NCBI GenBank assembly: GCA_030762895.1 | Contig: CM061070.1 | Location: 76,929,804-76,993,803, forward strand | DNA: 64,000 bases | Direction: 5' to 3' | Source: Sophora flavescens | Taxonomy: Eukaryota > Streptophyta > Magnoliopsida > Fabales > Fabaceae | Shown: positions 10,117-19,900 of the stretch, piece by piece | How the letters are laid out: the number at the start of each line of letters is the position of its first letter | How positions within the stretch are numbered: position 1 is the stretch's first letter | Position numbers and translations under genes: made by a program | Notes under the pieces: generated by a model | The model's input: the letters and a program-made list of their open reading frames with translations, nothing else | What the model was told of the DNA's origin: nothing | Database searches by the model: none

Positions 10117-11630
10117 GTAAGAGGGGAATACCTGAGGGATATATTCGATAGCTATATGCTATCCTGTGTTTGTTTGTAATTATTTGTCTGTTAATATTTA
10201 TTTAAGTAGTTTAAGTTATGGTATTTGTATCTGTGTTGGTTTAATTGCATTTAATTGTTTATCTGTAATTATATCATGTTGCTGTGATGCATGATCTGCC
10301 TGGAAATATCTCTGTGATATTATTATTGGTTGATGTTTGAGAAGCCTGACAGTGGTCAGTGCCCAATTAAATTAATTGGATAAAAGCTTTAAGAAGCTTC
10401 GTAAATTATATTCAATGTTTTAACGGTAAAATATTGATATATAATATTAATGGAAATTTTTATTTTGGAAAATATTATTATTTTAATAATTTATCACTGT
10501 AAGAGTGAATTATGAGTCACAATGAGCGCGAAACCGTGAAAATATTTTTGCACTGCTAATTTTTACTTAAGAAATTCCGGAATGTTATAAAATATTATTT
10601 TATGAAATTAATTAGTGAAAATAAGTTAATTATGATTTTAGAAAATTGTTTAAGTGGAAAAAGCTAAATGTTGGCTTAAAAAGCTTTAAAAATGATAATT
10701 GACGGCAAATTTGGAAAAGTGTAGACGGCAAGTATTTTGAAACGACGGTGTATATTTTAAGTAAGTTAAAACCTCAAGTGACTCACTTTTGTGAAAACTA
10801 ATCTTTATTATTTAAAGATTTTATTGATGAATTTCCAATTTTAAAAGATTTTCTGAAAACAAAAATTAATTCAACCGTGTTGAAGTGTTGTTGAACTTAG
10901 TAACCGAGACGTTGGGGTACTAAGGTTCTTTGTTGTTATGGACTTGGGGTCCTTTGGACTTTGGGGTCCTGTACTGTATACGTGGTGTATACCGTATTTA
11001 AACATTTAAGAAGTTTTTATTACCACGAACCTATGACTGGTGCATCGGTCGAGATGTGTCGTGATTGAGCACTCGGACCGTGAGGTCCTGTGTTGTAATG
11101 AAAGTTTTAAAGATGTTAAAACTATGTGAGTCGTAAGCCATTTTGAGCTTCGGCAAAGAAAGATTGAACACAAAGAAAAGAGTTATGAGCAAAAGTGTTT
11201 TGCATGCATTTGGCAGACGTGCCCACGGTTCTGTGTGTGATTACCTTGCGGCGTCAGGTATTTCATACCATGTTTTCCTCATTGTGCCCGGGTTGGACAA
11301 TGAGACCCCATCTACGTTGCTATCACCGATGCCCTGGGTGTGGACAGTGTGCGATGGGTTTTGGCTGTGTGCCTGTTTGCCTAGTGTGGCAATTGAGCCT
11401 GATCAACTCATCACGTGTTGGGATATCTCATGAGATTAGGGCGAACCTAGATGACGAATATGAAGTGTTCATGCATAGTTTTTCAAATGATGATGTTTGG
11501 GGTGTTAAACCCATTGATAAACTATTTGCTTATGAATGCTTGTGTGATAAATGAGTATGTGTTATGTGGTGTCTAGCATGTAGTTGTTGAGTAAAATCCA
11601 TATATTGGTTTCTCACTCTTACATGTTTAG
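10117..11630 (+). other. candidate leader intron of the family A LTR
   Basis: The donor-like TGAAAG|GTAAGAGG has its GT at 10117-10118. The acceptor-like CTCTTACATGTTTAG ends at 11630, immediately before the ATG of LTR ORF copy 2. The donor context (AG|GTAAG, then G-rich, then CCTGAGG and CGATA) recurs at 35904 and at about 7315 on the minus strand. The AG directly before ATG recurs in all four copies. Splicing itself is inferred. Confidence 0.45.
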
Positions 11631-12119
11631 ATGGAACCGGATATACCTCTGGTACATTCGAGGATCCGATCAATCATGTTTGATCGAGCTCAGTTTGGTG
11701 GTGCCTGGGAGATTAACCCTGGGGCACTCAGCGCCACCTATCATGGTCCCAGTAGAGAAGTAATTGTCACGGTAGAAGAAGGACCACAGCAAAGGACACA
11801 CGTTGTAGAGATTGTTGAGGTATCTCTACCTCCGATATGGCTATACCTACAGTACTTGACCGAGCACGGGTTACTTGATTTGCCACCTCAGCCGAATCCG
11901 CTTCAGATAGTAGGACCATAAATACCTCCTACTGAGGTAGTTTTGGATGAGGGTGAGGAGGACCCTGATGAGTACGTTGAGGACGATCTTGAGTTTCACC
12001 CTCCTGTTGTTGATGATGATGACTCTTCCGACGACGTAGCGAGAGCGGAGGCATCTTCATCAGACACATCTGTTGTAGGTGGGGTTGATCATCATGATCT
12101 CCCCAATGGTTATCATTAG
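11631..12119 (+). pseudogene. LTR-embedded ORF, copy 2 (one in-frame stop)
   Basis: Best-preserved copy: 163 codons in one frame from ATG at 11631 to TAG at 12117-12119, broken only by TAA at 11919. It begins M-E-P-D-I-P-L, has G-G-A-W-E-I-N-P-G-A near residue 23, Y-H-G-P near 38, V-S-L-P-P-I-W near 64 and Q-Y-L near 72, then an acidic stretch (E-E-D-P-D-E-Y-V-E-D-D-L) and ends D-L-P-N-G-Y-H. There are no membrane segments or signal peptide. It resembles no gag, protease, reverse transcriptase, RNase H or integrase module. The family is unknown to me. Conservation of both ends across four diverged LTR copies argues that it was once under selection. Confidence 0.55.
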
Positions 12120-12460
12120 CTTGACCAGCTATAGGTATATTTCTGGGGTAACGAGTCTTGTCAGTTTTTGATCTGGCTACTGAGAGCCATGAGTTTTCGG
12201 TATGGTTCTGGACTACTCGTTGCTTATATGTATATGTCTTTCTTTTCTTTGCTTAGTTTGATGGAGAATAGCCTATACTTATGAGGGCTCTTTTGTTATC
12301 TCCTATTATAGGTAGGGTGTATTTAAAAGGTGATGCATATACATAGATATACATATATGTTTGTTTATGTTTACAATGGTTCTATGTTTAAAAAAAAAAA
12401 AAATTCAGCACTATTTTCGTAAAGAGACATTTACTTTAAAGTATATTTTCCGAAAGTAAC

Positions 12461-12720
12461 CACTACAACAGATTAGACTTTTAATAACGCACCTTTTATA
12501 GCATTTCCGTGTGGAAATGCTATTAAAAGTGATGGGGGGGACTTTTAATAGCGTTTCCTTTAGGAAACACTATCTTAGGTATCACCTAAGATAGCGTTTC
12601 CGTGTGGAACCGCTATTAAAAGTGCCACTTAGGAAAAGATAGTGGTTCCACACGGAAACGCTATCTTAGGTGATACCTAAGATAGCGTTTCCTAAAGGAA
12701 ACGCTATCTTAGGTTCACCT
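12461..12720 (+). repeat. 5' TIR and subterminal repeats of the CACTA element
   Basis: After the 21-bp TIR, the next 240 bp hold direct and inverted copies of GATAGCGTTTCC / GGAAACGCTATC, with CGTGTGGAA variants and AGGTATCACCTAAG linkers. Such arrays are the usual binding region for the TNPA-type protein in En/Spm elements. Several pairs could fold into long hairpins. Confidence 0.85.
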
Positions 12721-14249
12721 TTTGTTCAGAACAGCAAATTAAACGCGGGACCTTAATTGGTTTTCTTCCCTCCTCTTTTTTCTCGCTTTCTTCATTCCAG
12801 TACTCGACACACACAGCCCCAACCCTACTGTAGCTCGTTGCCATCGCGGGAACCCTTATTTGCCACCGTCACCACTGGTGTTGTTGACCATCCCGTCGCC
12901 GCCGCTGCTGTTGTTGACCATCCCAACCAAGAAGGAACCACCGCTTGAACGCCATTTGAAACCGCGACCCATTCCTTCGAACGCCGCTTGAACGCGACTC
13001 CGCCGGTGTCGACCTCGCGGCCTCGACAGCTCCACTTCCAGTTGCGTGTCCATTCGCATCCCAGGTAGAGTGATGGAATGGTGATGGAATGGTAGAGTTT
13101 CAGGGTTACCAATACCCTTAACATTCCAAAGCAGAACTTTCAGCAGGCTTGGTAAAGAATGATAACACTAACTTATAATGCATAATTTACAAGAACTGTT
13201 CTGTCATCTTTGTTTGCCAACAGAGTCCAGCCTCTTGTATTGCTTTATCATTACTCATACTAGCTGAGTCAAGCACAGCTGGTGACTGATTCTAGTTTTC
13301 CATGCTATGAAAAAACATTAATCAAATGGTTCTAGAGGATCTCTAAGTCTGATGCTTTTTGATTTGATGCAATTATATGGATTATTTGGCCTTTTCTAAT
13401 TTTATTGTCTTATTGTAGAGTTATCTGTAGTTTAAGGGGTCATTTGCATTTGCATTTTTGTTTTTTTGTTTTTGTTTTTGTTGTGCTTTGGCTTTAATTT
13501 TGATGCTGCTCCTGGTTGTTTTACTTGTTGCTACTGAAAACCTGTCAATTTACTTTTTGGTGGGGCCATTGATGTTTTTGTGTCTAACTGTGTTTGGCTT
13601 TTTTTTTTCATCGACCAAACATGATGGTTAGGTGAGGATGTCCTTGAACCTCCAGATAAAGTGATTTGCTTTGGCTTGGAATTTCATTACTACTTGAACT
13701 GAAACGAAATAAATGGGCAGAAATTGTTAAACCATGGGACTCCAACCAAGAGAAGGCAATATTCCAACAATGTAATGTTGGTGGTAGGAAGATAATTGCT
13801 GCAGGTTGTATTTTGGTTGATTGCATCTAGTATTGCCATGAGGATCAAAATTCTGGTTATTATGTTTTGTTTTGTTTGTGGAGGGTGGCTTTTGGTAAAT
13901 AGTGGTTTGATATCACTTAATTAATATGCAGAATTAGCATTAAGTTGCTTTTCATCTACTATTATGTATTTATTTTTTGGTGAAATGCCACTATGTGTTT
14001 TACCTTCCTGTAGAATAGTTCTAACTTCTAAATGGCTTTGGATAGTACGATTGCAAATTCTTAAGCTAAGAGTCTACTGTTCTGGTTTTGTAACAATTGT
14101 GCTTTAGTTAGTGTAACAGGTTAATGCAATTATGTTGCTTTTCACTTTCAATCAATCAATTTCTTTTATCATTCTTTCAAGAAAGCATTTAGTCGCAAAA
14201 TAATGGATTCTTGTAATCTTGTCACTTAATTTTATAATTTTTTTTACAG

Positions 14250-14341
14250 GTAGCAAGGAATCAATCAACATTAATTTGGACAGGTCAACAATTCTTTTGT
14301 TAGATTCTCTTTATCGGTCAATAAGTTTGAAGGACGTGCAG
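14250..14341 (+). other. exon-like segment, possible captured host sequence
   Basis: A run of T ending TTTTACAG precedes 14250 and GTATAAAA follows 14341. Between them 92 bases stay open in one phase and read ...N-L-D-R-S-T-I-L-L-L-D-S-L-Y-R-S... I do not recognise the protein. The clean acceptor, donor and open frame suggest a fragment of a host gene, or an untranslated exon of the transposon that is open by chance. Confidence 0.35.
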
Positions 14342-15036
14342 GTATAAAACAATTGTTCCTGTATGCATGAATCAGCCTTTATTAAAAGTTTTTCTTGCTG
14401 CAGAATTCTTTAGATAAATGTTCAATTTGTAAAATTATTTGTTTAGATTTTTCTGAATATGCATTCTTTTTGGTCTTGCTTTTGGGGTGTCTCCTGACTT
14501 GAAGATATTTAGACTAATATTCCATATTTGTATGTTTGCATTGACTTGAGTAGAAACCTAATCAAGTTGATTAATATGCCATAGTCAGTATGAGTAAATC
14601 ATGAATTCATGATTCTTATGTGGACTTCTTTTTCGAGAACTACTGGTTTGTATATTAAACATAAAGACTAGCATTTTCAGGTCAAGAAGAGCCAATATAT
14701 AGTTGAATAGAACCCAAATCTAGTTCAGATTTTGAATTATGTTGTCAATTTGCTGAAGTTTTTATCATGAGAGTCTGTTACACGCTTCCAAAACTTGTGT
14801 TTTCTGAATTTAGGTTTGTGCTTGCATTTCTAATTTCATGTGTTGTGAAATAATTTATTCCTAATATGTTTAGGATGAGGATGCTTGTGCTATTGGCTGA
14901 TAGCAATACTACCACATGGTAATTCTATCTATGTTTGAGATCATCTCAACAACATGAGTAGCATCCTTAGGCCAAATTGACATCTCAAGTTGTTGTTAAC
15001 ATACTCAAATTCAGCATAATGTAGCTACTTGAACTG

Positions 15037-15258
15037 ATGCATAACAATGGAAAAAGGGATGAATGGAATTGGGAATTGGAAACAACTAGATGCTATACAA
15101 CTAAATCTGCATATCAATTTATACAACAACAGGGTTTGATAATTTGGACTATATGGTTGGAGAGAAATGAAATCGTTTTCAACAACAAAAAACTTGATAT
15201 ATTAAGGATGCTAGACTTGGAATGCATAATAGTTAGGAAATCTGGTGTTGGTCAGTAA
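15037..15258 (+). pseudogene. LINE-like zf-RVT / RNase H remnant
   Basis: A 73-codon frame reads W-N-W-E-L, then Y-T-T-K-S-A-Y-Q-F-I, the pattern of the zinc-binding region after LINE reverse transcriptases. It is followed directly by I-I-W-T-I-W-L-E-R-N-E-I-V-F-N-N, the pattern at the border with the RNase H. The cysteines between the two are missing, so this is an internally deleted remnant. Confidence 0.5.
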
Positions 15259-15580
15259 TGGCTCTCTGCTTGAAAGCCCTCTGTGAGAATTTTGTGACAA
15301 GTTGCTGGTGAAGGGGTTAGGCAGAGGCAGACCACAATTAAGTGGGTCAATGGATGTGCTCTATAGAGCTTAAACGTGGATGCCATGATAGCCTTGGTTA
15401 TATTTTCACAATAGTCATAAATTTAAGGTTCTTGAAGTCATCGATTGTTCGAGATTGATATTTAAGTGCAAGTATATTACAAGTATTTATATACTTAAAT
15501 TATTGCCATTTCATTTCCATTCTGATCTCACTCTATTACTAATTGAAATGAAATTGAATTAAAAATTCCACATTACAATT

Positions 15581-18500
15581 ATGGAAATTTTTGTAGATCG
15601 GGAAAGCATGGATCGTAAATGGATGTCTGCCAATCGTTTAACGAAGGAGTATGAGGATGGGGTGAAAGAGTTCATTAGGGTTGCAGTTCGGTATGCGGAA
15701 AACCCTAGTACAATCATATGTCCTTGTTTAGATTGTTGTTATGCAAGGCGAGTTAGTGCAGCCGATTTGGAAGAACATTTAGTGTGTAATGGAATCGATC
15801 AAAGTTATACATGTTGGACAAAACATGGTGAGACAAGAGCTGAGTCTAGTGAAATGAGGAATCATGTGAGATATTCATCATACGATACCGACACAAATAC
15901 TTATGAGGGCGATCGTTTTGAAGACATAGCAAATGCTGTTGAAGAGGATCTTCGGGATTGTCCTCAAATGTTTGAGAGGTTGGTAAGTGATGCAGAGCAA
16001 CCATTGTATGATGGTTGTACTAAATTCACAAGATTGTCGGCGATGTTAAAGTTGTATAACTTGAAATCGGGCAACGGATGGACTGATAAGAGCTTTACGG
16101 ACTTACTCACACTATTGAAAGACATGTTGCCAGAGGATAATGTGCTTCCTAGTCGGACATATGAGGCTAAACAAATGTTACGCTCTATTGGCATGAGCTA
16201 CGAGAGGATACATGCTTGTCCTAACGATTGCATTTTATTTCGGAATGAATATGCATCGTTAAAGATGTGTCCTAAATGTAATGCCTCACGATATAAGAAG
16301 AAAGAATCAGATCGAGAGAAGGTTGTGTGGTATTTTCCCATAATACCCAGATTTAGGCGCATGTACCGTAGTTCTGAAGATTCAAAGCACTTGACATGGC
16401 ATGAGGATGAAAGGATCAAAGATGGCAAGCTGCGGCACCCGGCAGATTCTCCGCAATGGAAGAAATTTGATCATGATTATCTTGATTTTGGGCAAGAATC
16501 AAGAAACCTACGACTTGCATTGGCTCTCGACGGATTTAACCCGCATGGTGTTCAAAGTAGCTCTCAAAGACATGGCCTGTGATTTTGGTGATTTATAACC
16601 TATCCCCATGGCTATGCATGAAGCGCAAATTTATGATGTTATCTATGTTAATTTTCTGGGCCCAAACAACCAGGAAATGATATAGACGTCTATTTGACTC
16701 CTTTGATTGAAGACTTGAAACAACTGTGGGAGACAGGTGTGGAGGTGTATGATGGGTATAAGGAAGAAAGTTTCAATTTGAGAGCTATGTTGTTTGGCAC
16801 AATTAATGATTTTCCAGCCTACGGTAATCTGTCAGGATATAGCATCAAGGGTCAGTGTGCATGCCCTATATGTGAAGAGGGTACAGATTGGATGCGGTTA
16901 GAACATTGTAAGAAGAATGTCTTTCTTGGGCATCGTAGATTTTTGCATCCAAGTCATCATTACCGGTGGTGGAGAAAGGCGTTCAATGGGAACTCGGAAG
17001 AAGGTAGAGCTCCTTCACCTTTGACGGGTGATCAACTTTTTGAAAAGGTAAAGGATTTGAATATCCAATTCGGTAAACCTTTTGCGAGAGATATTGTCAC
17101 AAGAGGGTGGAAGAAAAGGTCGATTTTCTTTGAGTTGCCATATTGGAAATCATTATATGTAAGACATTTCCTCGATGTGATGCACGTTGAAAAAAATATC
17201 TGTGATATTGTCATTGGTACGTTACTCAATGTGCCAGGGAAGACTAAAGATGGCATCAATGCAAGGAAGCACTAGGTAAGTATGGGCATAAGAAGAGAAT
17301 AGGGACCAACGAAGAAGGGTAAAAGTACATATCTTCCTCCCGGCTGCTTACACTCTATCTAGAAAATAAAATACTGTTTTTTGTAAGTTTCTTGAAGGAG
17401 TTAAGGTTCTGGAAGGGTACTCTTCAAACATTAGGAACCTCGTATCAATGAAAGATCTCAAGTTAAAAGGTCTAAAGTCCCACGATTGTCATGTTCTCAT
17501 GGAGCAGTTGATACCCATTGGTATACGGTCTATTTTACCTAACAAAGTGCGGGGGGCCTTAACTAAACTCTGTTTCTTCTTCAAGGCAATTTGCAGCAAA
17601 GTGATTGACCCTGGGAAGTTGCCATCATTGCAAAGAGAAATTATTGTGACTTTATGCGAGCTTGAGATGTACTTTCCACCTTCATTCTTTGACATAATGG
17701 TTCATCTAACCATTCACCTTGTTAGAGAGACACAATTGTGTGGGCCAGCTTATATGAGATGGATGTACCCGATTGAGCGTTATATGAAGATATTAAAAGG
17801 GTATGTGAAAAACCGATCACGACCAGAAGGTTGTATTGTTGAACGGTATATTGTCGAAGAAGCTGTTGAATTATGTACCGAATACCTATCCAATGCTGAT
17901 TCTATAGGGCTGCCAAAGTCTCGTCACACATGGAGAATGATGGGGCAAGGAATTACTGGAAATGAAATAGTGACTATATCAAGGACAGAATGGGAGCAAG
18001 CACACTTATATGTTCTGCACAATGCCGATGAGGTTGAGCCATATGTTGTAAAACACAAGGACATGCTTAAGAGTTTGTATCCAAATAAGAATCAAAATTG
18101 GCTAACTAGAGAACACAATCGTTGTTTTATAACGTGGCTAAGAGATCACATTTATGCAGAGTTGACTGAAAATGCTACTTTAGTTTCAAATAGATTGAGA
18201 TGGTTAGCCAAAGGTCCAAGTTTGCATGTCTTCTCTTACAACGGTTATCAAATTAATGGGTACACATTCTATACAAAAGAACAAGATGGTCGGAGTACAA
18301 TGCAAAACAATGGTGTGACTCTTGTAGCTCAGTCGATGCATATCTCAAGTGCCAAAGACAGAAACCCGATATATGCAAATATGTCATACTTCGGCGTCAT
18401 TGAACGCATATGGGAGTTGGATTACACAAAGTTTAAGGTTGGTGTGTTTGGTTGCAAGTGGGTTGACAATAATAACGGTGTTCAGATTGATGAGTCAGGA

Positions 18501-18851
18501 TTCATGCAGGTGGATCTTAATAGGGTGGGGTATAAAGATGAGCCTTTTATATTAGCATCTCAAGCTCAACAAGTGTTCTATGTCACTGATCCAGCTGATA
18601 TGAAAAGGTCCATTGTTCTTTTGACTAACAAAATAATTACTAAGATTGATGATCAAGACCATGGAGATGTTGATATTGAAGATGATCCTTTCGTCGGGAC
18701 ATTACAATCACTTGAGATTGATCCAACTAGGGATGATGGTATGTATATGAGATATGATCATGATGAGGGGCTTTTGGTCAATCCACCATTTCGTACTAAT
18801 AAAGGACAAATAAATCTCAATCCAATGAAGAAAAGAAAAATGTTGACTTAA
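15581..18851 (+). pseudogene. TNP2-like CACTA transposase, frameshifted
   Basis: It would cut and join CACTA ends as the catalytic transposase. The first open part (15581-16582) starts with a transposase-associated domain (D-R-K-W-M, then E-Y-E-D-G-V-K-E-F) and passes into the TNP2 family region (L-Y-D-G-C-T-K-F-T-R-L-S-A, M-C-P-K-C-N-A-S-R-Y, L-T-W-H, A-L-A-L-D-G-F-N-P-H-G). The second (16694-17275) continues with F-P-A-Y-G-N-L-S-G-Y, C-P-I-C and R-H-F-L-D-V-M-H-V-E-K-N-I-C-D. The third (17448-18851) carries S-H-D-C-H-V-L-M, P-I-E-R-Y-M-K, and a C-terminal DUF4216-like part (F-G-V-I-E-R-I-W-E-L-D-Y). Breaks lie near 16545-16690 and 17275-17450. Total coding length fits the usual TNP2 size of about 1000 residues. 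The position in the left-centre of the element is normal. Confidence 0.85.
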
Positions 18852-19028
18852 ACATGTATGTAGTGTTTGTGTTTAAATGAACTTTCTGATCCTTTTATAT
18901 TATAGTTAGCATCTTCCGGTAATGCTAGTGTTGATTTTGTTATTCATAGTTGTTTTATATTTTGCATCAATTAATGTTATATTAATGTCCATTGATGTTT
19001 TACTTGTATCTAATATTTTTGTAGGTTA

Positions 19029-19845
19029 ATGGCATCTTCAAGTAATTCTAGTGATGCCAAAGCGACGAGACGTGGGCCAACAGTTATGAAGGCGGTCATC
19101 CGCGCTAGGAGTAAAGGACAAAAATTTGATGTAATTTACTTACTAATCTAAGGATTTCATAATGTTGTTTGATATCTAGATTTAATTACTTTATTATTTT
19201 TATTAGGTTGAATGGAATTCTTTGGACCAACCAATTCGTGCTAATGGTAAAATATTGAAGAGTTACATTGGAGCCGTTGTTCGGCAAACGGTCCCAATTA
19301 TTTGTTCTAATTGGAAGGATGAAGCTTTGGATGGTTTCAAAGAGAGCATATGGGCTGATGTACAGATAATTGTTAAAATTTATGAATTATATTGTAAACT
19401 ATGTAAACATACTTACTTTGACACGTTGTTTATATTGTTTTGCAGATGTCTTTTAATGTTGATGAATCTCGGAAAAAATTTGTACTTCAGGAAGCTGGTA
19501 ACCTACATAGGGCATTCAGAACTAGATTGACCAAAAAATTTCTAAGATATGCCAACGGGAGTATCATAGAGGAACCTCCATCACAATATCCACACATATC
19601 AAGGGATGAATGGACAGATTTTATAGCAATACGCACAGGAGATGCTCAATTCCTGGTATGTTTAATATCACGTTAGTCCTTATAATTTTATAGCAATACG
19701 TACATATGACATTAACCATGTATTAATATTACTTATATGTGTCTGAATAGAAATTAAGCAATGAAAATCGCAACATGGCGTTAGATCCTGCATGCCCTTA
19801 CAAAGCATCACGTAAGGGGTATGCTGACATTGAGGATGAATTGGC

Positions 19846-19900
<55 letters not shown>

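Larger units (their letters stand above)
8228..12460 (+). mobile_element. family A LTR, left part (split by the CACTA element)
   Basis: It starts TGTAACACCC at 8228. The regions resemble the complete LTR at 34585: early GGTTGGAAAGTCAGGCGAAACCCGG, the AATTTCGGAG region, a TATA box at 9317, a donor-like GTAAGAGGGG at 10117, the GCATTTGGCAGACGTGCCC motif near 11210, an LTR reading frame at 11631, and TTTCCGAAAGTAAC at 12460. The CACTA insertion interrupts it there and it resumes at 23553. The total is about 4.3 kb, within the range of Tekay/Del-type giant LTRs. No internal region is attached, so it looks like a solo LTR or an LTR end. Confidence 0.75.
12721..15580 (+). other. CACTA 5' region without a clear gene
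   Basis: It begins with a GC-rich stretch (12757-13060) that looks like a leader, with weak open frames on both strands that I do not trust. AT-rich intron-like sequence follows. Two pieces look coding: an exon-like segment at 14250-14341 and a LINE-like remnant at 15037-15258. A stretch at 13620-13830 is partly open on both strands but has no family signature I recognise. Confidence 0.5.

Noticed and set aside
12757..13124. GC-rich open frames on both strands near the CACTA start
   Set aside because: Both strands are open because the stretch is GC-rich; no conserved domain. Treated as leader sequence.
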